A stretch of 64,000 nt of DNA from a virus. The notes below the pieces were generated by a model, which saw nothing but the letters and a program-made list of their open reading frames with translations, searched no databases and was not told where the DNA came from. The DNA is taken from positions 62,001-126,000 of IMG/VR virus record IMGVR_UViG_3300036985_006490. One strand, written 5' to 3'. Shown one piece after another: positions 32,553 to 42,207 of the stretch. Every line of letters starts with the position of its first letter. Within the stretch, counting starts at the first letter, position 1. Made by a program: the position numbers and the translations under genes.

Positions 32553-33332
32553 TTAGTAGTTTACAAGTTTCTCGGTTCCGTCGACCAAGTTGTCTATGGA
32601 GTTTATGTAAAATGATAGGAAAGGTTTTGGGTTCGGAAGGTCAACAAAGTCATACTGGTCTTTCTCAATGTCATAAACACCATAACCATGTTTTGTTACT
32701 CTCTCCCCAAAATTCTGTTGGATAGTTGACCCAACCATATACGCTTTTTTTCCACCAGGTATGTCGAACACTTGTCTCTTATGGATGTCACCACAAAGTA
32801 CCAAGTCACACCCCTTGAACTTACTAACATCAAATCCATCCTCGAACTTATATCCAATATCGGTATAAAGACCAGTGACAGGTCCGTGAAATAAACCAAT
32901 GTTCTTGTTCTTGGACTTCTGAATATCAGGTTGAATGTTGTGTTCCATCAAAGAATACACACACCAATTAATATTCTCATCCTCATACACCCCACGGTTC
33001 TTATAATAAACTATGTTATCATTCTTCAAGGAATCGATAATCGGAGTCAGAGCATCCAAACGAGTATTGTTATTCTCAAGGAAGTCGTGGTTACCAATAA
33101 TTACAATAGTCTTTGTAATTTTTGCACACTCAGTCAATATCCAAGCAACAAACTCCACCAACTCTGGTGTCATCTGATTTTTGGAATGTACCAAATCTCC
33201 AGTGAAAACTATTCTATCAGGTTGTAATGTTTTCCATTCTTTCAACGCAGACTCAAGGATTCCACGATATAAATCATGGTCCTTGAATAGTCTTACGTGT
33301 AAGTCAGAAAAATGAACTAATCTGTTAATCAT
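32553..33332 (-). CDS. 47: gp47-like nuclease (SbcD/Mre11 type)
   Basis: 259 residues. Metallophosphoesterase motifs: FSDLHVR (about 8-14), FTGDLVH (about 43-49), IIGNHDF (about 78-84), LFHGPV and LCGDIHKRQ. These five blocks build the two-metal site of SbcD/Mre11 nucleases. Works with gp46. Shorter than T4 gp47 (about 339 residues), with the capping domain reduced. Overlaps the zinc-ribbon gene by 8 bases. Confidence 0.9.
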   Translation of the reverse strand: MINRLVHFSDLHVRLFKDHDLYRGILESALKEWKTLQPDRIVFTGDLVHSKNQMTPELVEFVAWILTECAKITKTIVIIGNHDFLENNNTRLDALTPIIDSLKNDNIVYYKNRGVYEDENINWCVYSLMEHNIQPDIQKSKNKNIGLFHGPVTGLYTDIGYKFEDGFDVSKFKGCDLVLCGDIHKRQVFDIPGGKKAYMVGSTIQQNFGERVTKHGYGVYDIEKDQYDFVDLPNPKPFLSFYINSIDNLVDGTEKLVNY

Positions 33333-33561
33333 TAATTATTACTTTCGGTTCGTCTTCGAAGGGATTGAACCCTTTGTTTATGTGTCCACAAGAATCACAC
33401 TTGTAGATTGGAAATGGTACAGTTGTGTCTTCGGATGAACCAGTCATCAACTTTGGAACTAACTTCAGGTAAGTAACTTCTCTGAAATAAACTCCTCCAC
33501 AATTATCGCACTTGATTGTCGGTACGTCTCTTAAATTAATTTTAGGTTTTTCTAACTCCAT
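33325..33561 (-). CDS. Small zinc-ribbon protein
   Basis: 78 residues. Two CxxC pairs, KCDNCGG near residue 19 and KCDSCGH near residue 55, form a zinc ribbon separated by a 32-residue beta loop. Such phage proteins may bind DNA or partner proteins. Overlaps gp47 by 8 bases and the WCT protein gene by 20. Confidence 0.75.
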   Translation of the reverse strand: MELEKPKINLRDVPTIKCDNCGGVYFREVTYLKLVPKLMTGSSEDTTVPFPIYKCDSCGHINKGFNPFEDEPKVIIND

Positions 33562-34423
33562 ATTTTGTATTGCTTAATGTTTCTATAAATGATTCTACTT
33601 TTGTTTGTGCCTTATTAATATAAGATAAATCCCCACCTTCATCAAGTCTAGACAAGTGTAACTCGAACTTTGTAAAATCAAGTTTACTGATTGTATTGAC
33701 AAATGCGTTGACGAAATCTCTACTCAGTTTACACTCTCTAGTTTTAATAAAGTGATATCTAAAGGTTGTGAAGATTTGAAATAACTTTTCAAGTTCCCAT
33801 TCACTAGCAATTAAGTGACTCTCATGAGCATACTTATCCTTCACATCATATATCTTAATACTTTCGTTCAACCCTCCTTGAGCAAACTCAAGGTACAAAG
33901 CAACTTTCCTGTAGTTCTCAGTCTTCGTTTCTGTTTTATCAATCAGATATGCAAGAAATCCGTCTCGAGTGTAGTTCTTAAAAATTGATTCGTTGTTTTT
34001 AGTTGTAGTACACCATTTTGTGTTTGTCCCATACTTCATGGAACCTTTATGGGTTTTAGGTTGGAGTAAAATGAACTCTTCCGTCTCAAGGAGAACATTG
34101 ATATGGTCTTCCTTTACGAAATATTTTTCTTCTCTTACTTGTTCCGCATTTTCAATAACATCAATTAATTTTTGATAATTACCATATTCTTTGGAATAAA
34201 TGTCTTTGTTTTCGATGTATGGAATCAACTCATTAAACTTAATGACATCTTTAATGATATTACCAGTCGTTCTGTAAGGTCCAAGAATTTTTCTATCCTC
34301 CCAAGTCTTCAACATGAAGTCCAAATACTTTTTGGTTGGCGTAATATCTGCCTCAACAAATTTGGTGAAACTTGCGTTGGAAACCTCAGGATATCTTTTT
34401 TTCAAATCATCTACCTTTGACAT
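33542..34423 (-). CDS. WCT-domain protein without leader or repeats
   Basis: 293 residues from the ATG at 34423 (MSKVDDLKKRYPEV); a GTG 9 codons upstream is the alternative. The domain at about residues 118-190 carries TKWCTTTKNNESIFKNYTRDG (W137, C138, T139), the same motif and spacing as in the leucine-rich protein at 10799, and the helical N-terminal half also resembles it. Enzymatic role unknown; the invariant Cys suggests catalysis. This copy has no head-targeting-like leader, so it probably acts in the infected cell. Confidence 0.7.
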   Translation of the reverse strand: MSKVDDLKKRYPEVSNASFTKFVEADITPTKKYLDFMLKTWEDRKILGPYRTTGNIIKDVIKFNELIPYIENKDIYSKEYGNYQKLIDVIENAEQVREEKYFVKEDHINVLLETEEFILLQPKTHKGSMKYGTNTKWCTTTKNNESIFKNYTRDGFLAYLIDKTETKTENYRKVALYLEFAQGGLNESIKIYDVKDKYAHESHLIASEWELEKLFQIFTTFRYHFIKTRECKLSRDFVNAFVNTISKLDFTKFELHLSRLDEGGDLSYINKAQTKVESFIETLSNTKYGVRKT

Positions 34424-34477
34424 ATCGGCGTTACAATTAATGTTATACACAATAATACAAAAAATTTTTCACTTATC

Positions 34478-34503
34478 AAAAAAATAACCACCCTTCGGTG
34501 GTC
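34478..34503 (-). terminator. Rho-independent terminator after the RecB-like nuclease
   Basis: Minus-strand stem ACCACC / GGTGGT closed by a GAAG loop, followed by TATTTTTTTGAT. It overlaps the stop codon of the nuclease gene. An upstream operon (primase, nuclease) therefore ends here. Confidence 0.85.
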
Positions 34504-35347
34504 ATTTCTTTATATACTTTTTCACATCCATTTCAAGGACAGTATCGATAACTTCTTTGGGAACTCTGTATTCTTCAAAAAATGTATCCTCTTGTAAATG
34601 AGATATGATACATCCATAAAGTTTGATATTTTCATATTTTGAGCCTTCTAACATTTTTAGTAATAACTTACCATAAAGTGGTAGTTGAAGATAATAGTGT
34701 CCAAGTGCCGTGTTAGGATATTTTTCGAATGGTTCATACATTCTGTCGGTAAAACTTGTCTCTTGGAAATTCTTTTTCTTATTTGTTTTCCAATCGGTAA
34801 TCAATATCCCAAACTCATTCCCACTCTTATTCATTGTTAACCAAACCTTATCAGGTTGTCCAACATATCCAAGTTCAGGGTCACCAAGTACCATTTCAGT
34901 GTCAAGTAATTCAACATTTCTTGACTCCATGAGTTCGAGATATCTCTTACCAGCAAAAATCATGTTGTCACTTTTCATTAACTGAGTAACGTCACAATCG
35001 AATATTGGTTGACGAACCTCTTTGTAGTTCCCATTATTTTCAATCAAAGTCTTTTCCAAAATATAATGGACCCGACTTCCCAAGTTAGTTGAGTAAGTTC
35101 CAGCCGCAGCCCACTCTTCTTTCAATCGTTCGGCCTCCTGAGGATTTCCACCCGCCTTTTTCAAGGCAACTTCCTCAAGTGGAAACTCTCGGTAAAAACT
35201 TTTCAGGACTTTGGATACTGAAGGGTAGTCTTGTCTACCACCCATAGTGTAAATGTGATTGTCTTCTTCAAAGACCAACCCCAAACTTTTTTGTCTCTCA
35301 GAAACAATTTCACGTATCTCCGAGACAACACTTTTCAAATCTATCAT
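34502..35347 (-). CDS. RecB-like PD-(D/E)XK nuclease
   Basis: 281 residues. RecB/Cas4-type blocks: GSRVHYILE near residue 87 (helix His), GYVGQPDKVW near 157 (Asp), ILITDWKTNK near 176 (D-x-K), and YYLQLPLYGKLL near 212 (Q-x-x-x-Y). These make a complete two-metal exonuclease site. Likely a recombination or host-DNA-degradation exonuclease in the replication region. It lies 1 base downstream of the primase gene and ends in a terminator. Confidence 0.85.
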   Translation of the reverse strand: MIDLKSVVSEIREIVSERQKSLGLVFEEDNHIYTMGGRQDYPSVSKVLKSFYREFPLEEVALKKAGGNPQEAERLKEEWAAAGTYSTNLGSRVHYILEKTLIENNGNYKEVRQPIFDCDVTQLMKSDNMIFAGKRYLELMESRNVELLDTEMVLGDPELGYVGQPDKVWLTMNKSGNEFGILITDWKTNKKKNFQETSFTDRMYEPFEKYPNTALGHYYLQLPLYGKLLLKMLEGSKYENIKLYGCIISHLQEDTFFEEYRVPKEVIDTVLEMDVKKYIKK

Positions 35348-35348
35348 T

Positions 35349-36263
35349 TTATCTTATTTCGTAATAATACTCATCAATTTGTCCCCGTAGGTCACAAATG
35401 TCTTTATCTATAGGTAACTTGACTATCTTCACCTTGTTGTATAACCTACCACCATTCAGTTCATGATATACTCGGAGTCCATCTTGAAACGCGTCACCAT
35501 CACAACATATGATGACTTGACCGTTAGCTTTGGTATATAAAGTTTCAAACAACAACTTACTCATCTTCTTTCCCAACATCACAATCGAATTGTTTAGGAA
35601 GAATGAATCAAATGCTCCTTCACACAAATATACATCCTTATCCCAGTCTATCAAACTTTCATTGAAAATAATCTCATCTTTGGGTACGGATGGATTTTTG
35701 TATTTCATTTTCTTAGGTACCCAAGATCTGGCAACAAAATAATTCAGTACACCTTCCTTGTTGAAGGATGGTACAATAATTCTGTAAGCAAAATCTCCTG
35801 ATACTGTATATCCTATCTTATACCTCTCAATCATCTCATCAGTAATACCTCTTGATTGGAGGTATCGATAGGCTTCCATGTGTGGAATGAATCTTGAGTT
35901 GGAATCTTGAAATGTGGTGTAACCTTCAGGGAGTCTGAGTTTTGTACGTTTGATGTCTTCCTGTTTGAGTTCCTCAGGTTTGATTAAGTTGTAAACTTTC
36001 TTTTGACTTTTGGTAGCATACTGATCGAATAGTTTCCCTAATGGTCCGTGAGTCCCGTAGGTTTCACTACAAGCCCAACACTTATAAACGTGTTTGCCAT
36101 AGTTAATCTCCAAGTTACCTTTACCATCACCATCATCCAAACCTTTTTCTTCAGCACAGACAGGACAGTCAAAAGATATTTGACCTTTTGATTCATAGTG
36201 TTGTTTATAATCACCAAGAAACTCTGTGAGTAATTCTACTAATACATCAACCTCGTCTGTCAT
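35349..36263 (-). CDS. DNA primase (DnaG/gp61 type)
   Basis: 304 residues. N-terminal zinc-binding domain with CPVC near residue 34 and CWAC near 57 (CHC2-type), followed by the primase core and TOPRIM (VYLCEGAFDSFF near 215, IICCDGDAFQDG near 250). Makes RNA primers for lagging-strand synthesis. A helicase-binding C-terminal domain is missing, as in T4 gp61. Upstream of the nuclease gene by 1 base. Confidence 0.85.
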   Translation of the reverse strand: MTDEVDVLVELLTEFLGDYKQHYESKGQISFDCPVCAEEKGLDDGDGKGNLEINYGKHVYKCWACSETYGTHGPLGKLFDQYATKSQKKVYNLIKPEELKQEDIKRTKLRLPEGYTTFQDSNSRFIPHMEAYRYLQSRGITDEMIERYKIGYTVSGDFAYRIIVPSFNKEGVLNYFVARSWVPKKMKYKNPSVPKDEIIFNESLIDWDKDVYLCEGAFDSFFLNNSIVMLGKKMSKLLFETLYTKANGQVIICCDGDAFQDGLRVYHELNGGRLYNKVKIVKLPIDKDICDLRGQIDEYYYEIR

Positions 36264-36280
36264 TCTACAAATATAATCAA

Positions 36281-36448
36281 TTATTCCTCATTATCATCAG
36301 GATAGGGATTCAATCCAACAATGTTTTTTCTCCACCACTTCATAACAGGGTGAGTTTCATCAAGATACCTCTCAATAAAATAATAAGCAATCGCGAAGAC
36401 GGTTGTTATAGTCAAACAAACGAAATAGAATAGAATTAACCAATCCAT
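36281..36448 (-). CDS. Small single-pass membrane protein
   Basis: 55 residues: MDWLILFYFVCLTITTVFAIAYYF transmembrane segment interrupted here by nothing charged, then a cytoplasmic tail ERYLDETHPVMKWWRKNIVGLNPYPDDNEE-type sequence rich in Trp. It overlaps the upstream gene by 13 bases. No family assigned; coding is convincing from the composition and spacing. Confidence 0.65.
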   Translation of the reverse strand: MDWLILFYFVCLTITTVFAIAYYFIERYLDETHPVMKWWRKNIVGLNPYPDDNEE

Positions 36449-36801
36449 TTTACGTTTTTTATATCTGCGACGTAGTTCAATTGAATACTAAAAATCAACA
36501 GATGTGATTGTAGATGGTTGAAAAAGAATTTTCGTAAAACTCCATTGAGTTTTAACTTGGAAATACGTTTAATGTCTTCGGTATACTTTTGGTGGTCGAA
36601 CCACATCAAATTTCCTCCATATTTAACGTAAATTTTACCTACGAAAGTAACATCAACTTCTTCTTGGAAGTCATACTGACGATAGTGAGTAATCTGAATT
36701 GTCCCTTCGACTTTATCATCCTTGACATTCAAAGTGCCGTACTTTTTGACAACTCGTCTGAGTGCTTTTGCTTCGGGGGTTTTTACTACGTATCCTTTCA
36801 T
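36436..36801 (-). CDS. Hypothetical protein
   Basis: 121 residues, basic. MKGYVVKTPEAKALRRVVKKYG, then beta-rich VEGTIQITHYRQYDF and VDVTFVGKIYVKYGGNLMWFDHQKY. No domain recognised; the beta pattern might be a small nucleic-acid-binding fold. Lies between the resolvase gene and the small membrane protein. Confidence 0.65.
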   Translation of the reverse strand: MKGYVVKTPEAKALRRVVKKYGTLNVKDDKVEGTIQITHYRQYDFQEEVDVTFVGKIYVKYGGNLMWFDHQKYTEDIKRISKLKLNGVLRKFFFNHLQSHLLIFSIQLNYVADIKNVKWIG

Positions 36802-36829
36802 GATGCTAAGATACTATAAAAAAATTAAT

Positions 36830-37432
36830 CTACCAAATTTCTTTTACCTTCATAAAACCAAGTGCAGCACAATAGGCGTCAGTCTGATCGAAATTCTCTT
36901 TTTTGAGTGTATTGTTCTTTGTGTATTGCCAAGTAATTTGTGGTTCTCTTTTTGCAACTAACTCCCATATAACCACTTTCTTATCAATATCTTTTGGCAT
37001 CCCTCCAAACAAAACATATTTGTCTTTATCATTGGGTTGAACTAAATGAGGGAACGCAAATTTTCTTGAATTGTATGTTGAAATAAACTCAGGAACGACT
37101 CCCAACACATCATAAACTTCTTTACAAATTAATGTATTGAATCTCATCAGAGTACTGACAGTATAAACGTTATTGGAGTTCAATAAAGGTTCCTCAATAA
37201 CAACATACTGAATACCAAGTTCTTTATATGATAGTAGTTTTTCTCTGAAGATTTGTCCTTTTAATAACAACTCCTCAATTTTATTTTCTACCTTTGGTTT
37301 TGGAACTGGTGAAATGTGAGTTAATTCCAATAAGTTTCCAGTTTCAATGTCGAATAACGACCAACCAATTGTCTTTGTTGACACATCTAATCCCAATACT
37401 TTGGGAGAATCTTTCTTAATGTTTTGTGGCAT
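36830..37432 (-). CDS. RuvC-fold Holliday junction resolvase-like protein
   Basis: 200 residues. RNase H-fold acidic residues in the RuvC order: VLGLDVSTKTIGWSLFD (Asp near 16), YVVIEEPLL (Glu near 78), and FDQTDAYCAALGF at the C-terminus (Asp near 183). The third motif D-x-x-D-A-x-x-x-A is typical of RuvC-type nucleases. Likely resolves branched replication DNA, as T4 endonuclease VII does by another fold. The adjacent structural gene lies 2 bases upstream. Confidence 0.8.
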   Translation of the reverse strand: MPQNIKKDSPKVLGLDVSTKTIGWSLFDIETGNLLELTHISPVPKPKVENKIEELLLKGQIFREKLLSYKELGIQYVVIEEPLLNSNNVYTVSTLMRFNTLICKEVYDVLGVVPEFISTYNSRKFAFPHLVQPNDKDKYVLFGGMPKDIDKKVVIWELVAKREPQITWQYTKNNTLKKENFDQTDAYCAALGFMKVKEIW

Positions 37433-37434
37433 AA

Positions 37435-39621
37435 TTAAAAATCTAGCTTCACTACAAATTGTTGAATACCCTGTCTTAATTCAGGAGATTGTAGCTTAGA
37501 TATAACAATAAGATCATTATTCTGATCGTAAAGTCCAATTTCAGTAATATATGGTTTTGTACCTGCCGACCATGTAGGATTGGAAGTATTTGTAAACTGA
37601 TTTCGATTTAAGTTAATCAAATATTTCATTTCATAAATTGTTGCAGAAATGTCAGTTTCAAAGTTTCCATAAAAATAATACTCATCACCGAAGTTCAGAA
37701 CATCGGTCTGTCCATTCAATGGAATATCTAAATAATTTTGTAGTTGGTATGCCGCTGCGTTGGTGTAATCATCAAGTCCTATTTGGAATGTTGTTCCTGT
37801 CAATGATGTTTGAGTTATGTATCCATTAGATAATGTCATTGCTGAGGTTACATCTATCTGTCTCCAAGCAGTTGGTGAAGGTCTTGTATCACCTGTCACC
37901 ATTTGACAAATAATCTTCATGGAGGTGGCGGTGTATCCTGTAAATTCATTAACACCCAAGAATCCAAACTCTCCTCCGAATCTTACCGCAACGTTTTGAG
38001 TGTTTGCAGTTACGGAACTATTTGGTTGTATTACAGAATAATAATTACAGTGAAGTGAACTTGTAACACCAGTTTGTGATTCAAATAAATAACTTACCCA
38101 AAATCTTTGGTCAGGATTCGACATCAATCCTGTAGAATTATTTCCAGTGTCACAAATGTTTGGAGTCAACAAACTCAACTTCGGTGCTGGTAAAGTAAAG
38201 TTTCTATTTGATTTGTATGAAAGAGCCGCAATTACTTCTTCATCATCAACCACAATAATTTCTTGGTCAGGAAATACTTTACCAATTCTATTCAAATTAC
38301 CATTACTATCCGCGTTGGTGTCCCACAAATGATAGTATCTTATACCAGGGTCATTCATGTCAATATTTTCCGTTGACTTAATATAATATGGTATACATAA
38401 ATTATATCCTGAAGGGTCAATATAAAAATTTTGTCCTATTGTGGTTCCTGTTGATTTATGCCACATCAAAGTCGGCATACTCAATTTGAAATGTCTTGCT
38501 AATCCAATATCATCTGTCGGATTTTGTGGGTCAAATGGTTGAGTTGAGAATTTTTCTCCATAGACATGGTCAATATCTTGATTGGTATAATGGATAATAG
38601 CAATGGCTTTTTGGTCTTGAGGTCTTACAACAATTTTCTCATCGAAGGAATTATAATAAAATACTTGGCTCGTATCAGTTTGTCCTGATGGTTCATTGTA
38701 TCCCAAATATTCTTTGGTACCTATGTACGACACTGATCCAAACTTGGTATAATCTTCGTATGAACTACTGAATAATCCTGCAGGACTCTCAGTCCAAGGA
38801 ATATTCATGTTCCAAATTGGAGTATTCTCTCTGTTGGTCACATCACAAGGAGACTCAAAGTTTAGAGTATCTGTTTGCCAATAAGGTGCAGGTGTAACAA
38901 AATCATATAATTCTGTCATACCTGATGGATATACATACAATCTGGCATAATTTGTTTCAATAGGTAGGTTATCAAATGTTGGTAACGATCTATCTAATGT
39001 TAATGTGAATGTACTTCCTGTCGTTCCTGTGACAGGGCTCATATTTTGAATCTTATATGTAAGAATTTGGTTTGTAGTAAAATCACCACATCCACCATTC
39101 CCATCATAGACTATAGTAACAAAATCATTAATCGATGGTGTTCCTGTAGTTGTTACGTCGCACACATTTAAGTCAAACTCAATATCAATATCTGTTTGTC
39201 CTGTTAAGGTTGACATATCAACCCAAAAATTAGATGTTATTGTGTAAGCTGAAGTAGTTTGAATTTCGGTGGTTCCCGTAGTAAAAAACCCTTTTACACC
39301 AGCCGAGTTATATATTTGTTGGAAATTACTATCCATAAAAGGAATTCCGTAAGTGTTACCTGATGAACTTTGTACGTAATATGGATATTTTATATTTTGT
39401 TTGTTTGATTGTGGTGAACCTGTATCATTTTGTGCGTTGAACGCTGGCATCAAAATATTATTATTGGTCTGATTATAATTCGGTACTGCAGTATAACTCA
39501 CTTCACTATCCCCAATTTGGAAATAAGAGATATTGAAGGTACCTTGAGAAAGGTTTCTCCGTCCAACATCAGTTAATCTGGTGTTAATAAGTCCTGCAGT
39601 ATTTTTAATAATATAAGCCAT
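37435..39621 (-). CDS. Large virion structural protein (tail or baseplate)
   Basis: 728 residues, Thr/Ser/Asn-rich and beta-rich. N-terminus MAYIIKNTAGLINTRLTDVGRR followed by FNISYFQIGDSEVSY, a leader I recall in virion proteins of large marine T4-like phages. Contains no enzyme motif. Late-type composition and location at the head of the fibre block suggest a baseplate or proximal fibre component. Upstream CTATTTATAAACA matches the sequence before the gene at 5017. Confidence 0.7.
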   Translation of the reverse strand: MAYIIKNTAGLINTRLTDVGRRNLSQGTFNISYFQIGDSEVSYTAVPNYNQTNNNILMPAFNAQNDTGSPQSNKQNIKYPYYVQSSSGNTYGIPFMDSNFQQIYNSAGVKGFFTTGTTEIQTTSAYTITSNFWVDMSTLTGQTDIDIEFDLNVCDVTTTGTPSINDFVTIVYDGNGGCGDFTTNQILTYKIQNMSPVTGTTGSTFTLTLDRSLPTFDNLPIETNYARLYVYPSGMTELYDFVTPAPYWQTDTLNFESPCDVTNRENTPIWNMNIPWTESPAGLFSSSYEDYTKFGSVSYIGTKEYLGYNEPSGQTDTSQVFYYNSFDEKIVVRPQDQKAIAIIHYTNQDIDHVYGEKFSTQPFDPQNPTDDIGLARHFKLSMPTLMWHKSTGTTIGQNFYIDPSGYNLCIPYYIKSTENIDMNDPGIRYYHLWDTNADSNGNLNRIGKVFPDQEIIVVDDEEVIAALSYKSNRNFTLPAPKLSLLTPNICDTGNNSTGLMSNPDQRFWVSYLFESQTGVTSSLHCNYYSVIQPNSSVTANTQNVAVRFGGEFGFLGVNEFTGYTATSMKIICQMVTGDTRPSPTAWRQIDVTSAMTLSNGYITQTSLTGTTFQIGLDDYTNAAAYQLQNYLDIPLNGQTDVLNFGDEYYFYGNFETDISATIYEMKYLINLNRNQFTNTSNPTWSAGTKPYITEIGLYDQNNDLIVISKLQSPELRQGIQQFVVKLDF

Positions 39622-39651
39622 TGTTTATAAATAGTTGTTCTGTTTTTTTTA

Positions 39652-42144
39652 TTATTGTGGGTTGAAGTCACAATCTACTACAAGAGTAAGACAAGTAACA
39701 TTCGATAGATTATTTGCGTCCCTTATTCCAACATACGAAGTTCCACTAGGTACGTAAAGATAATCTTTGGAAGTTCCATTTAAGAAATTGAATGTCCCAT
39801 TCAACGCATCATTACAATTTGTGTAATATGTGTCAGTGATATCATATTGTCCTGAACCACCAGCAAAATCTGCAAGTACTACCGTCGCAACTCCACCGAA
39901 TCCACAAAGTATTGTTGATGTCGCATATAAAGGTTTTGAAGGAATATTACCAGTCGAATTGAATGTGACACTGTTTGAGTTGATTGTATTAGATGTCGAA
40001 TCAGCAATTACTTGACAACATCTACATCCGTTAATACTTTGTTGAGTAAATTGTGCTGTAATTTGTTGTGTTAAGTTAGTCAAACAATTACTTTGAGCTC
40101 CTGATTGTCCTGCCGTGATTGACAACACCGATGTATTTTCAATAAATACAGGAGAGTTGTTTCCAATTTGTAATTGGTAGGTATCTGCTTCGGTAACGGC
40201 TGTGAATGTTTCAGGACTACAATTAGGTCTACTACCTGTTTGAACGATTGTCTGAGTTGTTGTTGGAGTTTTGGTGACTCCATTCTCAGTTATGGAGAAC
40301 GTGTCGGTAATTAATCCTGTTCCAGGTCCATTATAAGTTTTAATTGATGATAGTGTCAAATTGAATGGTATGGTAAGCCCTGGCGGCAATGGTGGAGTAC
40401 TCACAATCTGATAGAATGTTGTACGAGAATTATAATTACTCAAAGTAATATCTTGAGTAGCCAATGTATTAGCACTTAGGGATAACTGATAAGTAACAGG
40501 TTGTTGATTAAACCCAACTGTAGCACTTTCGATGTCGGTGTTACCTGCAGAATCTGTCACGGTTATTGTATATGTTCCGGCACATAGGTCTTCGAATATA
40601 TTAGTTGACTGATAAGTTGAACCTCCGTTAATTGAGAATAGATATGGAGGATATCCATATTGTGCGTTCACAATTATATCACCGTCACAATTTGCAACAC
40701 TATCACATGAGTTATTATTTACCGACAATGCTACTTGTACAGGTATTACAGATGGACAAACACCTTGAGTCATAGTTACACTATATGTATTAACTCCGCC
40801 AGCAATAACCCATCCTGATAACGGAACCGAAGCAGTTGACGTACTTATGAATATACCACCTCCGACTGGATTGAATGGTATTGTCGGATTCGATCCAGTG
40901 ACTTCCCATCTAACAACTGTAGAGTTCCAAACAATATTATATTGTCCGTCTGAAGTTGACCATGTTGTTCTTCCATTTCTCAATCCATTACAGTTAAATT
41001 GTAGTGGGCCATAAGCGGTTGATGTACTTAAAGCAATTAAACACAATTGAGGACAAACTCCTGATGGAGTAACCGTTGGAGTTAATGTTGGGCTCGGAGT
41101 GATAGTCTGTGTTGGAGGAAATAAACTACAAATAGTTGAAGCAGTATAATCTCCATAATAATCCACAACTGTTACTTGGTAGGAACCCTGAGGAATTCCA
41201 ATCAAAGTTTGAGTTCTTTGCCCTCCTTCCCAATAAATAGAATAAGGACTTGTACCACCAGTAATTCTTAAAGACAAGATACCATCCAATGAACTTGATG
41301 AACTCGGCATTGATATTGGAAAACAAGTTACACCCATATCAAAAAGGGTGAATACATCACAATTGTTTCTTAATGAAAGTACTTGACTATTTGTTGGTGT
41401 CTGTGTAGGTGTTTTAGTTACCGATGGAGTTAAAGAACTTGTCGGAGTAATAGTTGGAGTTGTTGTATTAGTTGGTGTTGTAGTCGGAGTTTTAGTCGGT
41501 GTTGGAGTAGGACAACTCACTGATGCAGTTACATTCAACTTAACCACACCATTAGATGGCTTGGTATAATCCATAGTTATGGATATACCACTCTCAGTTC
41601 CTTGTTGGAAATTACCACAACAATCGGTATAAAAATAACTTGAATTTGGATTAACTAAGGTATATGCTTGCCCACATAAAATTGGTGTGGTTGATGGCGT
41701 AACATTCGGAGTTCTTGTTTGAGTTGGTGTATTAGTTGGCGAAGATGTAATCGCTGGAGTTGGTTTTGGTGTTCGGGTTGGCGTTGGTGTTGCAGTTTGA
41801 GTCTGTGTATTACTTGGAGTGTTTGTAGGTGTTGTGGTTGGTTCAGGTGTAACTGCGGGATAACAACTATTGTTGTCTGTACATATATTCTCAGTATCAG
41901 TTACGGTAATTCCCTCAATTAATAGCGTATCACCGAAGAAACCATATTTAAAAGTTGGTGAACCTAAAATAGATGAACAAATATAAAAAGCAAACGAACT
42001 TCCAAGATTGGTATTTGGTAAGTTTAAGGCAATTGCACTATCTGCTTGACCATCACAATCGGTATATACGACATATAAATCTTGGCCTCCACTGGTGGCT
42101 AAATCGTAAGGGACTTCAATGTAATAACAAGTACAGGTCGACAT
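39652..42144 (-). CDS. Fibre protein with Thr-Pro tracts and SprB repeats
   Basis: 830 residues. Three Thr/Pro tracts (about residues 97-155, 210-255 and a short one near 345), of the form TPTPTxTP, separate beta domains. About residues 290-340 (GGTSPYSIYWEGG...PQGSYQVTVVDYYG) and 470-545 (DGDIIVNAQYGYPPYLFSINGG...LCAGTYTITVTDSAGN) are SprB-type repeats, otherwise found in Bacteroidetes gliding adhesins. Many Cys. Probably a host-binding fibre; the Thr tracts are plausible O-glycan sites. Starts MSTCTCYYIEVPY without a signal peptide. Confidence 0.75.
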   Translation of the reverse strand: MSTCTCYYIEVPYDLATSGGQDLYVVYTDCDGQADSAIALNLPNTNLGSSFAFYICSSILGSPTFKYGFFGDTLLIEGITVTDTENICTDNNSCYPAVTPEPTTTPTNTPSNTQTQTATPTPTRTPKPTPAITSSPTNTPTQTRTPNVTPSTTPILCGQAYTLVNPNSSYFYTDCCGNFQQGTESGISITMDYTKPSNGVVKLNVTASVSCPTPTPTKTPTTTPTNTTTPTITPTSSLTPSVTKTPTQTPTNSQVLSLRNNCDVFTLFDMGVTCFPISMPSSSSSLDGILSLRITGGTSPYSIYWEGGQRTQTLIGIPQGSYQVTVVDYYGDYTASTICSLFPPTQTITPSPTLTPTVTPSGVCPQLCLIALSTSTAYGPLQFNCNGLRNGRTTWSTSDGQYNIVWNSTVVRWEVTGSNPTIPFNPVGGGIFISTSTASVPLSGWVIAGGVNTYSVTMTQGVCPSVIPVQVALSVNNNSCDSVANCDGDIIVNAQYGYPPYLFSINGGSTYQSTNIFEDLCAGTYTITVTDSAGNTDIESATVGFNQQPVTYQLSLSANTLATQDITLSNYNSRTTFYQIVSTPPLPPGLTIPFNLTLSSIKTYNGPGTGLITDTFSITENGVTKTPTTTQTIVQTGSRPNCSPETFTAVTEADTYQLQIGNNSPVFIENTSVLSITAGQSGAQSNCLTNLTQQITAQFTQQSINGCRCCQVIADSTSNTINSNSVTFNSTGNIPSKPLYATSTILCGFGGVATVVLADFAGGSGQYDITDTYYTNCNDALNGTFNFLNGTSKDYLYVPSGTSYVGIRDANNLSNVTCLTLVVDCDFNPQ

Positions 42145-42207
42145 CTATTAATTTATTATATCCTATAATTATAAGAACTCACAATATTTTGTATATATTT
42201 GTGAAGT

